Positions 27,984 through 37,584 are shown, counted from the stretch's first letter. The stretch: DNA of 64,000 nucleotides from Vulgatibacter incomptus_A (GCA_040391605.1 JBEBXK010000002.1:1-64000); one strand, 5' to 3'. The notes: generated from the letters alone by a model not told the origin. Made by a program: numbers and translations.

Positions 27984-28567
27984 CAAGAGTGTCCCGCGCG
28001 CCCCGCTGGACGGGAGCGCGCCGACGGCGCCTTCGAAGGCTCTACGGAGGCCATGACACCCCAGGGCTTCGGCTCATGGGCCGGCCCTTTGGCGGGGGGG
28101 AGACGTTCACCAGGGTGGGGCGCTGCAAAACCCTCGAAAGTCGTCCTGCCGGTCCGGGCTTCTGGGCCCCCGTGGGGGCTCGCCCTCGCATTTGGCCGGC
28201 CCAAGCTCCGTGCAACCTCCGCAAGACCGGAGGTGGATCGCGACCCGAGGGTCGCATCAATTTGAAGCGGGAGACGCCCCGTCCCTCGCCCCGGAAAATC
28301 CCATCGTGCCACCCGGGAGCCCCTCCTGATGAGAGGCCTTGCTCCGTGCGGCGACTACCGATCGATCCGCCCGCTCCTCGATCCGCTGCTACTCTTCTCG
28401 GCAACGGGGTGCGGGCGTAGTTGGGACCGAATCTGCCTCAGAAGGCTGGGGCGGGCAACCAAAACTTCCCGGACCTCCCCGGGGACCGTGCTTTCGCCCG
28501 GGTGTGCCCTTCCAGGCCAGGGCGACTGGTGCCCGACAGCTACGGCCCAACCAGCGCAGGGTCCGGA
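27984..28567. other. Long non-coding stretch upstream of the RNase E/G gene, with three hairpins
   Basis: No gene is supported. It lies between the DUF2203 stop and the rng start, both on the minus strand, so it holds the rng promoter and leader. Three compact hairpins stand close together: GCCCCC/GGGGGC (28166-28179), ACCTCCG/CGGAGGT (28215-28234) and GCGACCC/GGGTCGC (28240-28255). E. coli rne has a long structured leader used for autoregulation, so a similar device is possible here, but no primary-sequence match is claimed. Confidence 0.45.
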
Positions 28568-28999
28568 TCAGTTCAAGTAGTGGGGTTCGAAGGCCTCGGG
28601 GCGGGAGATGAGCTGCCGGCCGTCCATGCCGTCGCCGATCTCGTGCCAATGGGCGATCCCTGGCTCCCCGAACTGCCAGCAGAGCAGGACCTGCCGGTCG
28701 CCGCGCTTGGAGAGGAAGTCGACCATCCCATCGCCTCGCTTCACATGGATCCCGACCTCACCCAAGGTCTCGAGGGCCTCCTGGATCTTGCCGACCTGCC
28801 GATCGCGCGAAACGCGAAGCAGGCGGTGGCCCTCCGCCAGATCGTCCGGGATGGGGGCGAAGGGGCGAGAGCGGTCGCCCTGCTTTCGGAGCAGATGCCC
28901 GAGGCGGGCGATCTCCGCGGCGCGGGTGCGGATCCCTTCAAAGGTCCTTTGCAGGTAGGGGACCATCCGATCGGCTTCTTCGATGGAAAAATAGCGCAT
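28568..28999 (-). CDS. DUF2203 family protein
   Basis: A 143-residue soluble protein. The N-terminus RYFSIEEADRMVPYLQ, a central helix pair (RTRAAEIARLGHLLRK) and the C-terminal block GIHVKRGDGMVDFLSKRG, VLLCWQFGEPGIAHWHEI are the hallmarks of DUF2203, a family of unknown function. The Trp-His-Glu segment (HWHEIGDG) is well conserved. ATG 28999 has GGAG 7 bases upstream; a longer frame overlaps the divergent lipoprotein and has no coding character. Confidence 0.88.
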   Translation of the reverse strand: MRYFSIEEADRMVPYLQRTFEGIRTRAAEIARLGHLLRKQGDRSRPFAPIPDDLAEGHRLLRVSRDRQVGKIQEALETLGEVGIHVKRGDGMVDFLSKRGDRQVLLCWQFGEPGIAHWHEIGDGMDGRQLISRPEAFEPHYLN

Positions 29000-29125
29000 G
29001 GCGTCACTCCCGATAACGCAGATCACGAAGCGGTCAAGGCCCTGGTTGACAGGGCGGCATCGACTCGCCCAAAGTCGCGGCCCTGGCACCCACTTCCTTG
29101 GGTGGCCGTTGCTCCTGGAGATGAG

Positions 29126-30946
29126 ATGCGCAAGCCTGCCTTTGGGTTCATGGTTCTGGTCGCCGCGGTCGCCGCGGGTTGGGGATGCGGCTCCTCCGGT
29201 GGCGGCGGTGGGAGCGGCGGTGCCGGAGGCTCCGGCGGAGACGGTGGCGGTGGCTCCGGTGGGGACGGCGAGATCGTCCACGCTTTAGGCACCTGCGGCA
29301 ACCCCCTCGACTTCAACGAATTGGACGTGCCCGACAACGGCTTCGGCCACTACGTCTCCGGCTCCGTCTTCGACGGGGAGGCCAACCAGCGGGGGATGTG
29401 CGGCGGGGAAGGGACGGAGCTGGTCTTCCGCTGGGTGGTGCCGAAGAACGGCTCCATCACCTCCTACCAATTCGACAAGGGCGAGGGGCTCGTAGCCTAC
29501 GCCCGCGACAGCTGCGCCGACTCCGCCACCGAGCATAGCTGCGTGGCAGCCGGCGCCAAGGCGCCTGCGATCCGTGAGGTCTCGGCGGGGGACGTCCTCT
29601 TCTTCATCGTCGACTCCAGCAACGAGAACGTGAACCCCGACTTCAAGCTCAGGGTGGACTTCGTGCCGATCCTCGCGGCCGGAGACTCATGCACCCCCGG
29701 GGACGAGATCGAAAAATGCCAGGATGGGCTGATCTGCGACGGTAGGGAGGGGATCTGCGTCGAGAACACCGCGCCGGTCCTCGTCTCGGTCCGCTTTCAG
29801 CACGTCGCCGCCACCGACTCGCTGGTCCTCGAGATCGACGGGACCGACGCCGAGGCCAACGCGACCCATTGGTTCGGCCGCTTTCTCGAGGCCGATGGGA
29901 CGCCGGTGAACTTCCAGGGCGATGGTGGCGCAGGGGAAGAGTACCTCTTCGCGAATGACATCTATGGAAGGAAGACCTTCACCGGTTCCCTAGCGGTCCC
30001 GGGCTTCTTCGGCCCGGACGGGTGGACGGAGATCGGACGCATCCAGGTGCAGATCGTCGACGAGGTCGGCTTGCGCAGCGAGCTCGTCGAGGCGGTCCTC
30101 GAGGTCGTGGGCCTGCTGGAAGAGGGCGAGGCCTGTGTGCCCGGCGACCAGGTCGAAGCCTGTGGTCCTGGACTGGCCTGCCACTTCGAAGACGTTGTGT
30201 GCGTGGCAAACACGCCGCCAGTGGTCGTCGCGGGCCGCGCCGAGCGCAACTATGCCTCGGGGGCGCTGCGGACCGAGATCGATGGGACGGACGCGGAAGG
30301 AAATGCCATCGGTGTCGTCGTTCGTTTCTTCGACGGGGCGGGGGAGCTGGTCGCGGAGGGCGCGGTTCCCTTTGACAACGAGGTCTTTGGGCTGGCGAGC
30401 TTCACCGGCTCGCTGCTCGATGAGGGGTTTTTCCTCGACTTCCCCACGGTGGAGACGGTCGAGGTGCAGCTCCTGGACGACGACGGCGCCTTGAGCGAGA
30501 TCGTCGAACTGACGATCGAGCTCACGGGGGTCCTCGATGAAGGGGACGCGTGTACGCCAGGCAGCACCGTGGGCAGATGCGCTCTCGGCTTGATCTGCGA
30601 CGAAGTGGCGCTGATGTGCGTCCCGAACGCTACGCCAAAGATCCTCGATGCCCGCATTTTTCGCAGCGGTTCAGCCGCTACGATCGAGATCGACGGAGAG
30701 GACGAAAACGGCGACGTGGAATTGTGGGGCGTCAACTTTCTCGATGCACGAGACAACGTGGTTACGGACGGGATCTACATCTTTGACAATGAGGAGGAGG
30801 TTAAGGGCTTCACGACTTTCACCGGCCGCGCCGCCAGCCCGGACTTCTTCGCGATGTTCCCCGAGATCACCAAGGCCGTGTTTTGGCTCATCGACTCTGG
30901 GGATCTGGTGAGCGAGATCTTCGAGGCTGACGTCCAGACTCGATAG
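29126..30946 (+). CDS. Gly-tethered lipoprotein with repeated Cys-rich modules (paralogue 1)
   Basis: A 606-residue protein. ATG 29126 follows TGGAG by 6 bases and opens a lipoprotein signal with lipobox GWGC (Cys21). Residues 22-50 are almost pure Gly/Ser with Asp. A beta-rich domain follows (GTCGNPLDFNELDVPDNG, VFRWVVPKNGSI). It is followed by three repeats that each start with a short two-disulphide motif (GDSCTPGDEIEKCQDGLIC and EGICVENTAPV type) and continue with a 100-residue domain marked by (E/D)IDGTDAEGNA and TFTGSL. The IDGTDAxGN loop could bind calcium. The gene downstream, 30 bases later, encodes a paralogue. The function is unknown; surface anchoring is clear. Confidence 0.85.
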   Translation: MRKPAFGFMVLVAAVAAGWGCGSSGGGGGSGGAGGSGGDGGGGSGGDGEIVHALGTCGNPLDFNELDVPDNGFGHYVSGSVFDGEANQRGMCGGEGTELVFRWVVPKNGSITSYQFDKGEGLVAYARDSCADSATEHSCVAAGAKAPAIREVSAGDVLFFIVDSSNENVNPDFKLRVDFVPILAAGDSCTPGDEIEKCQDGLICDGREGICVENTAPVLVSVRFQHVAATDSLVLEIDGTDAEANATHWFGRFLEADGTPVNFQGDGGAGEEYLFANDIYGRKTFTGSLAVPGFFGPDGWTEIGRIQVQIVDEVGLRSELVEAVLEVVGLLEEGEACVPGDQVEACGPGLACHFEDVVCVANTPPVVVAGRAERNYASGALRTEIDGTDAEGNAIGVVVRFFDGAGELVAEGAVPFDNEVFGLASFTGSLLDEGFFLDFPTVETVEVQLLDDDGALSEIVELTIELTGVLDEGDACTPGSTVGRCALGLICDEVALMCVPNATPKILDARIFRSGSAATIEIDGEDENGDVELWGVNFLDARDNVVTDGIYIFDNEEEVKGFTTFTGRAASPDFFAMFPEITKAVFWLIDSGDLVSEIFEADVQTR

Positions 30947-30976
30947 TCGCTGATGCCACTCGAGAGAGGACGTTCG

Positions 30977-32884
30977 ATGCGTGTCGTGAGCTCATTGCTG
31001 CTGTTTGCACTTCCCCTCCTGGCGCTCTCCTGTAGCAGCTCCTCCGAACCCGATGTCGTCGGCGGGGCGGGGGGCGCGGGCGGTGGGGGTGGGGGTGGCG
31101 ACACCATCGTCCCCTTGGGGATCTGCGACGATCCGCTGGAGGTCCAGGCGTCCGCTGACGGTGAGACTGTCGTGGTCGAGGGTTCGTTGGACGACAGGCT
31201 GGGGTCGCAGGAGGGGAGCTGCGGCGGCAAGGGCCCCGAGGTGGTCTACCGCTTCGTGGCGCCCAGGAAGGGATCGCTGATCGTCGGCCTCCACGCGGAG
31301 CGTGGCTTCGTGGTCTACCCTCGCACCCACTGTGCTGATCGCAAGGCGGAGACCTTCTGCCTGGAGACCGAGGGCGGCACCCGGCCGATCGTCATGGAGG
31401 AGGGGGAGGAGACCTTCCTCCTGGTGGACGCACCCAAGACCTGGGCGGACTCGAGCTATCGGCTGGAGGCGACCTTCGTGCCGATCCTGAGTGAGGGCGA
31501 GAGCTGCGATTCCGACGGCAAGGGCGGCGTCTGCGACAAGAGTCTCTTCTGTGGCTGGGAGTCCGGGATCTGCGGTCGAAACACCTCGCCGACCCTGGAG
31601 TGGGCCGACGCGGCGCTGCGCGACGGAGGGGGCAGCGACGGGAGGATCCGGATCCGGGGCACGGATCCGGACGGGAACCTCGTCGGCTTCATCGCGCGCT
31701 TCAGCGACGCCTCCTGGAACCAGGTGATGGTGAACGGGGCCAATGAGTTCTTCGTCTCCTTCGGGGCGTCGTCCCGCACGCAGACGAGCTTCTCCTTCGA
31801 TCGGGTGCTCAACAACTTCGCCGCGCTCTATCCTTCGGCGAGGAAGGTCGAGGTCGAGCTGTTGGACTCCTCCGACGCACGGAGCAACACCCTGGTGCTG
31901 GACTTCGAGGTTCCTGCCGTGGTGGCCACCGGCGAAGAATGTGATCCCGAGCGCTTCGAGGCGACCTGCCGCGAGAGCGATCTCTGCCAGATCGCCGGCG
32001 AGGTCCCGCTCTGCGAGCTGAACCTCCCGCCGGCGATCAGCGGGCTCCGGCTCTGGCGCACAGCGGAGGATGCCCTCGCCATCGTCATGGACGGCAGCGA
32101 CGAGAACGGCGACGTCGCCGGCTTCCATGGCCGCTTCCTCGACGCCGACGGGGAGCGGGTGGCGGTCTTCTCCCGGGGCAACACCGAAGGGACCGGCAGC
32201 CTCAGTGAGGACGTGCGGGGGCAGACGAGCCTCCACGCCCTGGCGATCTTGCCCCGGTTCTTCGTCAACTACGGGGGAGTGGTCTCCGCCGAGCTGGCCT
32301 TCATCGACTCGGGGGCGAACGTCAGCGATCACCTCGCGGCAGAGGTCGAGGTGCCGGAGGAAGTTGCTCTAGGTGAAGGCTGTGATCCGGAGATCCTCGC
32401 GACGGTCTGTGGCGACGGGCTGGTCTGCGGCGCGCAGGACGACGCCCCGCCCACCTGCGTCGATCGGGCCACCGCCCGAGCGGCCAAATGCGACGCGGCG
32501 CCGACGATCCGCCCGGGCGATCGGGTGCGCGGCGTGCTCTCTGGCGACAATCTCTGGACCCCGCCGCGGTCCTGCAGCCCCGCCGCGGATGCCGCCGCTA
32601 GGGCGGCGAGCCCCGAGGGCGTCTTCCGGCTGATCCTCGACGAGCCGACGACCCGCCTCCGCCTCATCACCGGTCTCCCGGGGACGAAGGCGAACCACAC
32701 CATCGTCTCCGTCCTGGGCAGCTGCCAGGACGAGGAGCCGCTGGCCTGCCAGGACGATCTCCGCGACTACGTCGCGATGCACTCCACCCTCGTGATGGAG
32801 AATGTGGAAGCCGGCGAGTATCTGGTGGTGGTCGACACCTCCGATGGCGGCGGCACCTTCGAGCTCGAGGTACAGGCCGAGTAG
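30977..32884 (+). CDS. Gly-tethered lipoprotein with repeated Cys-rich modules (paralogue 2)
   Basis: A 635-residue paralogue of the preceding gene, 30 bases downstream and probably in the same operon. ATG 30977 has GAGAGGA upstream. The lipobox is LALSC (Cys19), then a GGAGGAGGGGGGG tether. It keeps the same order: a beta-rich domain (ICDDPLEVQASADG, VVYRFVAPRKGSL), then Cys-motif plus 100-residue repeats (GESCDSDGKGGVCDKSLFC, IRGTDPDGNLVGF; GEECDP, MDGSDENGDVAGF). The last 130 residues differ: a single domain with SCSPAADAA and a C-terminal beta part (AGEYLVVVDTSDGGGTFELEV) like bacterial pre-peptidase C-terminal domains. The function is unknown. Confidence 0.85.
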   Translation: MRVVSSLLLFALPLLALSCSSSSEPDVVGGAGGAGGGGGGGDTIVPLGICDDPLEVQASADGETVVVEGSLDDRLGSQEGSCGGKGPEVVYRFVAPRKGSLIVGLHAERGFVVYPRTHCADRKAETFCLETEGGTRPIVMEEGEETFLLVDAPKTWADSSYRLEATFVPILSEGESCDSDGKGGVCDKSLFCGWESGICGRNTSPTLEWADAALRDGGGSDGRIRIRGTDPDGNLVGFIARFSDASWNQVMVNGANEFFVSFGASSRTQTSFSFDRVLNNFAALYPSARKVEVELLDSSDARSNTLVLDFEVPAVVATGEECDPERFEATCRESDLCQIAGEVPLCELNLPPAISGLRLWRTAEDALAIVMDGSDENGDVAGFHGRFLDADGERVAVFSRGNTEGTGSLSEDVRGQTSLHALAILPRFFVNYGGVVSAELAFIDSGANVSDHLAAEVEVPEEVALGEGCDPEILATVCGDGLVCGAQDDAPPTCVDRATARAAKCDAAPTIRPGDRVRGVLSGDNLWTPPRSCSPAADAAARAASPEGVFRLILDEPTTRLRLITGLPGTKANHTIVSVLGSCQDEEPLACQDDLRDYVAMHSTLVMENVEAGEYLVVVDTSDGGGTFELEVQAE

Positions 32885-32893
32885 GGAGCGGGG

Positions 32894-32916
32894 GGCGACT
32901 CGGCGCTCGCGTCGCC
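32894..32916. terminator. Hairpin between convergent lipoprotein genes
   Basis: GGCGAC (32894-32899) and GTCGCC (32911-32916) form a 6-bp stem with an 11-base loop, 10 bases after the stop of the plus-strand lipoprotein and before the convergent minus-strand one ends at 33011. No T-run follows, so it is only a candidate. Confidence 0.35.
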
Positions 32917-33010
32917 AGCTCGGGGCGGCTCGAGCATCGACCTCGGAATCGCGGCGGTGGCCGGAAGGTATGACGAGGTCGCCGGCCCGGAGCCGGTCCG
33001 TGGGTCGCGA

Positions 33011-34429
33011 TCAGGGGCCGTCGTAGATGCCGATCCCGGAGCTGGTGCCGACGATCACCCGGCGGGGGCTGGTGGTCGTGTCGACGGAGACGCTGAGGAC
33101 CGAGCCGCGCAGGCCGTCGCGGGCGTCGATGAGCTGGACGAAGCGGCCGCCGCGCAGCCGGGCGAGGCCCGCGTCGGTGGCGATCCACAAGCTACCGTCC
33201 GGATCCCGGGCGAGGCCGTAGACGCGGTTGTCCGGGAGCCCCTGTGCGGTGCTGAGGTACTTCCAGCTTCCGTCCGGGCCCAGATGTGCCAGGCCGTTGC
33301 CGAAGCTGGCGACCCAGAGGCCGTCTCCGTCGGCGAGCAGATCCATCACCCAATCGTTGGCGAAGGTGTCACTGGGATCGAGGGCCTCCCCCGGCTGCCA
33401 GACGTCGAGGACGGGATCCATCTGGGCCCAGAACTGTCCGCCCTCGTCGGCGTATCGGAGCAGGGCGGTCCTCACGTCGCCGCCGAGCCAGACATTGCCG
33501 TCGGGATCGGGAGCCACCCCGTGGAAGTCGCCTCCATAGAGGCTGTCGTTTACGTTGATCGCAGGGTGCTGATGTTCCTGCACCGTCTGGAAGCGCTCGT
33601 TCCACATGGCGACGCCGTGGTTGCAGGCGAACCAGACGTCGCCTTCGAACGGCCCCGAGAGGATCGGGATCGATCGGTAGCAGGTGCGGAGGATGTAGCG
33701 TCCGTCGGGGTAGGCGGGGCTGGGTGGGGAGAAGATCTCGTAGTGGAACCGCGAGAGGCTGGTGCCGCTGAGGCGGATCCGATCGACCCCGCCGCTCGAC
33801 CGGATCTCCGGCGGATCGTCGAAGGGATCGTCGTCGGGAAAGAGCCCTCGGTAGCCGACATAGACCTCGTTCGCCTTGCCGCCTCCCACGGAGATCGGCG
33901 GGTAGGCCGAGAGCCCATCGGCCTCGCCGAAGTGCTCCCATTGGTCGGCGCCCTGGCGCAGCAGCAGGAGGGAGACCCCATTGGCCGCCCAGGCGTTGCC
34001 GCCAAGGTCGTGGGAGACGCTCCACACCGGGCCGGGCACGCCGTGACCCGCGTTCCAGAATTGGAGGTGGTCTCCAACGTCGATGCTGCCACCAGTGCCC
34101 CCGCTGCCACCGGCGCCTGCGGTCCCACCGCTGCCGCCCACGCCTCCCGTGCCGCCACCTGTGCCGCCCGTGCCGAGGGCTCCGCCGCCGCCGATCCCGC
34201 CGGTGACGACCAGGCCTTCGCTATTCGCTGGATCGCCGGAGCAGGAGGCGACTGCACCCGCGAGGGAGCAGGCGAGTCCGATGGCGCACCATGCGGATCC
34301 CGAGGCAAGCGGACGCAAGCGACGACGGGCTCGCAGCAGAGAACTCCTCGCGGGCGGCGTGAGTGGGGAAATTGGCTCCGCCTTGCGCGGACGAGCGCTC
34401 TGCGACGGCGCTGGCAGCTTCGAACGCAT
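33011..34429 (-). CDS. Gly-tethered lipoprotein with beta-propeller (Reg_prop-type) repeats
   Basis: A 472-residue protein. ATG 34429 is chosen because GGAGGA ends 7 bases upstream. A long basic N-region leads to a hydrophobic stretch and lipobox VASC (Cys63), then a Gly-rich tether of about 50 residues (GGTGG, GGSGG units). Residues about 125-472 are propeller blades of the two-component-regulator propeller kind: VWSVSHDLGGNAWAANG, GVAPDPDGNVWLGGD, VMDLLADGDGLWVASFGNGL, VYGLARDPDGSLWIATDAGLARL. These repeats usually sense ligands outside the cell. Here no histidine kinase or membrane domain is attached, so a signalling role is unproven. Confidence 0.85.
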   Translation of the reverse strand: MRSKLPAPSQSARPRKAEPISPLTPPARSSLLRARRRLRPLASGSAWCAIGLACSLAGAVASCSGDPANSEGLVVTGGIGGGGALGTGGTGGGTGGVGGSGGTAGAGGSGGTGGSIDVGDHLQFWNAGHGVPGPVWSVSHDLGGNAWAANGVSLLLLRQGADQWEHFGEADGLSAYPPISVGGGKANEVYVGYRGLFPDDDPFDDPPEIRSSGGVDRIRLSGTSLSRFHYEIFSPPSPAYPDGRYILRTCYRSIPILSGPFEGDVWFACNHGVAMWNERFQTVQEHQHPAINVNDSLYGGDFHGVAPDPDGNVWLGGDVRTALLRYADEGGQFWAQMDPVLDVWQPGEALDPSDTFANDWVMDLLADGDGLWVASFGNGLAHLGPDGSWKYLSTAQGLPDNRVYGLARDPDGSLWIATDAGLARLRGGRFVQLIDARDGLRGSVLSVSVDTTTSPRRVIVGTSSGIGIYDGP

Positions 34430-34647
34430 CCCGGAATCCTCCGTCCGGGGAAGATATTCGTCTCGGATCGGGGTTTCCGGGAGCGCCCGGCTGGGGCTCT
34501 CGTCATGGCGCGCCCCTTCCGCTTCCGATGACGCCCGAGGGGCCGCGGACCCTGTCAATGTCCTCGCATGACGTGGGGGGCGGTCTCTTCACGCGGGCTG
34601 CGCGCTACGGCTCCTTTGGGGGAGCTCGCGAAGAGAATCACGGACTC

Positions 34648-35472
34648 TCAGCGAACGACGAGGACAGGTCGATCGGAGCGCGCCGCCAGGCGATGGGAGG
34701 TGGAGCCCAGCCGTCTCTTGCCGGAGCGCCCGCTGGCGCCGACGACGATGAGATCGACCTGAAGCGCTTCCGCCTGATCGAGCAGTACTTGGGGAGGTTC
34801 ACCATATGTTGTGGACGATTCTACTGTCTCTGCGCCCGCCTGCTGCGCCAGCCGCCTGGCGTCGGCGAGCATAGCTTCATCTTCGTCATCGGTGGATCCC
34901 TCCTCCGCCGGGGGTGTGCCTTCCCCTGGCCGGGCGATCACGATGTTCAGCTTGGCGCCCAGCGCTGCCGCGATGGCCCCTGCCCGTGAAGCCGCGACGC
35001 GCGCCGGCTCCGAGCCATCGTAGCCCAGGAGGATGTGTCGGATGCCGGGGCCGGAGGAGACACCCGCCGGCACGACCACCACCGAGGTCGAGGCCCGGCG
35101 CGTTACCGCGGCGGAGACCGAGCCCAGGCGGAGCTGGTGCCTGCCGCTCCCCACGCAGACGAGATCGGCGCCGGCCTCCTCGGCGAAGCGAAGGATCGAG
35201 TGGGCCGGCGTCCCCCGGAGGATCGCGCGTTCCCTCACGGTGACCTGCGAGCCCAACGCCGCCCGCGCCGAGTCGAGATCGTCTCCGCAGCGCTCCTGCT
35301 CCTCCTCCGAGGAGGAGGTCAGCCCCAGCCGCGCCGTGAGCTCCGGCGGCGCTTCGTAGGAGCAGACGAGATCGAGCACCGCCCGCCCCTTTGCCTTGAG
35401 GCGGGCGCCGATCTGGGCGGCCTGGAAGGACGCCGGTGAGCCATCGATCGCCACGATCACATGATCGAACAT
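34648..35472 (-). CDS. Tandem universal stress protein (UspA family)
   Basis: A 274-residue protein with two Usp domains. Domain 1 (1-135) starts with FDHVIVAIDGSPAS and ends with SVVVVPAG. Domain 2 (140-274) starts with IRHILLGYDGSEPAR and has the ATP-loop-like GASGRSGKRRLGSTSHRLAARS before PVLVV. The GxxGxxxxxxxGS(T/S) motif is good in domain 2, so ATP binding is likely there; domain 1 has GSGRHQLRLGSVS, a looser version. The family helps survival under stress by an unclear mechanism. GGAGG precedes ATG 35472. It is divergent from the DHH gene across 185 bases. Confidence 0.93.
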   Translation of the reverse strand: MFDHVIVAIDGSPASFQAAQIGARLKAKGRAVLDLVCSYEAPPELTARLGLTSSSEEEQERCGDDLDSARAALGSQVTVRERAILRGTPAHSILRFAEEAGADLVCVGSGRHQLRLGSVSAAVTRRASTSVVVVPAGVSSGPGIRHILLGYDGSEPARVAASRAGAIAAALGAKLNIVIARPGEGTPPAEEGSTDDEDEAMLADARRLAQQAGAETVESSTTYGEPPQVLLDQAEALQVDLIVVGASGRSGKRRLGSTSHRLAARSDRPVLVVR

Positions 35473-35657
35473 CTCATTCGCCTCCGCCCTCCAACTGCGT
35501 GGATGTTGCGAACGAAGGCGCCGCGATGCGAGGGAGGCGCGCGGCGGCGGCGGGGGAAGGCCTTGAATCCCCGGGCACCAGCGATTAGTTTCACGCGCTT
35601 TCCCCCTTAACCGGTCGTCGCATCCGCTGCGGGCCGGGCGAGAAGGCGACGTCGAAT

Positions 35658-36611
35658 ATGCTGCTCAAGGTCTGCTACCACGACAACTGCTTCGACGGGC
35701 TCTCGTCGGCGGCCGTGTTCACCCGCTTCTTCCTCGAGTGGATCGAGCCCGGCGCTGAGGTCGTCTACCAGGGCCTCGCCCATCGCGCGGGGGAGGTCTT
35801 CGGGCCCAACCTCTTCTCCGGCGACGTCAACGCGGTGGTCGACTTCCGCTACACCCAGGATCCCCGTCTCGACTGGTACTTCGATCACCACGTCTCCGCC
35901 TTCCAGGAGCCGGGGGACGAGGCCAGCTTTCGCGCGGACACCTCGGGTAAGAAGTTCTGGGATCCGACGGTGAAGAGCTGCACCCGCTACCTGGCGCGGA
36001 TCGCCCAGGAGAAATTCGGCTTCGATCCCGCGCCGATGCAGGAGCTGATCGACTGGGCCGAGGTGATCGACGGCGCCCAATTCGAGAGCGCGAAGATGGC
36101 GGTGGAGCTGAAGGAGCCGGCGCTCCGCCTGATGACGATGATCGAGGCGGAGAAGGATTCGGCCGTGCTGCACGAGCTGATCCGGCGGATGCAGCGCGAC
36201 TCCCTGGAGGCGATCGTCTCCACCCCGGCCATCGACGCGAAGATCCAGGGCTTGCTGGCGCGGCATGAAGAGAACGTGGAGCTGATCCGCAAGCGCGCCA
36301 CGGTGGAGGGCGGCGTCGTCTTCTACGACATCGCCGACGAGGGGATCGGGAACATCAACAAATTCATCCCCTACTACTTGCACCCTGAGTGTCATTACGG
36401 GGTCAACGTCACCGCCTCGCAGCAGCGCGCCAAGGTCTCCATCGGCACCAACCCCTGGGGCAACTTCGTGCGCAAGCACGATCTGGCCCAGATGGCGGCG
36501 AAGTTCGGCGGCGGCGGTCATCCGGTGGTGGCGGCCATCTCCTTCCCGCCGAACCAGATCGACAGGGCCCGCGCCGTGGCCAAGGAGCTCGCCGCCGCCC
36601 TCCGGACCTGA
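35658..36611 (+). CDS. DHH-family phosphoesterase
   Basis: A 317-residue protein. The DHH part has YHDNCFDGLSSA (residues 7-18), VDFRYT (about 62) and FDHHVSAF (about 75), and the C-terminal DHHA1 part ends with AAKFGGGGHPVVAA. These bind two metal ions and the substrate phosphate. The family includes nanoRNases (NrnA), pAp phosphatases and cyclic-dinucleotide hydrolases. The first motif here has N-C-F in place of the usual N-P-D, so the substrate cannot be named. It is complete and stands alone. Confidence 0.88.
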   Translation: MLLKVCYHDNCFDGLSSAAVFTRFFLEWIEPGAEVVYQGLAHRAGEVFGPNLFSGDVNAVVDFRYTQDPRLDWYFDHHVSAFQEPGDEASFRADTSGKKFWDPTVKSCTRYLARIAQEKFGFDPAPMQELIDWAEVIDGAQFESAKMAVELKEPALRLMTMIEAEKDSAVLHELIRRMQRDSLEAIVSTPAIDAKIQGLLARHEENVELIRKRATVEGGVVFYDIADEGIGNINKFIPYYLHPECHYGVNVTASQQRAKVSIGTNPWGNFVRKHDLAQMAAKFGGGGHPVVAAISFPPNQIDRARAVAKELAAALRT

Positions 36612-36748
36612 TCCCCCGAAGGCGGGCCGCGTCGTCTGGCATCTCCTGCAACGATGCCGCGACGATCGTTGGAACGTCCCGGGGCTCTCGTTCGCATCCT
36701 CCTCGCCGCTTCCAGGCTGATGGAGGGGACGATCGAATGGGCGCCGGC

Positions 36749-37420
36749 CTACTTGCGGCGCTGGGCGGGGCCCACGCTGGTGGGTGAGAGCGGCGCCTCC
36801 ACGTGGTGGGGCGGCGCCTCGGTGCGGCCGAGCTTGTAGCGGTAGATCGGCTGGCCCCGGGCCAGGTAGCCGCGCTCTCGGCTCGAGGGGACCTCGGCAG
36901 GATCGTAGGGCGCGAGGGCCGCTGGACCGAAGCGGTTCACGAAGCCCACCGCCTCCAACGCCTCGGCCATCTCGACGCCCCGCTCCTTCACGTCGGTGCG
37001 GACCTCGAGGAGGCCATCCAATCGGAGCAGGTTGTAGAGGAGGATGCTGAAGCGATCCTCCACCAGCCGCCGCTCGTGATGCCGCGCCTTCCACCACGGA
37101 TCCGGGAATTGGATGTGGATCACGTCCAGCGATCCGGGCGCGAACATCCGGGGGAGGATCACCTTGGCGTCGGCGTTCAGCACCCGAAGGTTCGAGAGGC
37201 CGCGGGCGCTCGCCTTCTCGGCCGTCTCTTGGGCGAACTTGCGGCGCGTCTCGATGGCGACCAGATCCAGCTCCGGATGAGCCGCGGCGTGCCCCAGCGC
37301 GAAGCCGCCCATCCCCGAGCCGATCTCGACCTCGAGGGGGGCCTTTCGCCCAAAGACCTCCTCCCAATTCACCAGCCCGGCGCGGTCGATCGGCGCCGAC
37401 GGCGCCCGCTTGGTCTCCAT
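36749..37420 (-). CDS. trmB: tRNA (guanine-N7-)-methyltransferase
   Basis: A 223-residue SAM-dependent methyltransferase that makes m7G46 in the tRNA variable loop. It shows the SAM motif VEIGSGMGGFAL (residues 31-42), ETRRKFAQE, and the family signature IHIQFPDPWWKARHHERRL, the catalytic and tRNA-binding block. The C-terminal strand and helix have RTDVKERGVEM and the substrate loop around VPSSRERGYLARG. TAGGAGG lies upstream of ATG 37420. It is divergent from the secreted hydrolase gene at 37585, and no operon partner is obvious. Confidence 0.95.
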   Translation of the reverse strand: METKRAPSAPIDRAGLVNWEEVFGRKAPLEVEIGSGMGGFALGHAAAHPELDLVAIETRRKFAQETAEKASARGLSNLRVLNADAKVILPRMFAPGSLDVIHIQFPDPWWKARHHERRLVEDRFSILLYNLLRLDGLLEVRTDVKERGVEMAEALEAVGFVNRFGPAALAPYDPAEVPSSRERGYLARGQPIYRYKLGRTEAPPHHVEAPLSPTSVGPAQRRK

Positions 37421-37584
37421 GGGGGCTGCCTCCTACCACGAGCCCGGCGGCTCGTCGATCGCGGGGAGTCCGAGCGCCCGTCGCTCGTCGCTCCGACCCA
37501 GGCGTCCGTCGGAGAGCGACTGCAGCCGTCGGCTTCCACAGGGGCTGGCGGACACGTCCCGCGATCCTCTGGTACATTCCGCCG

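Noticed and set aside
29046..29074. TTGACA near 29046 as a promoter for the lipoprotein at 29126
   Set aside because: No acceptable -10 box lies 15-19 bases downstream.
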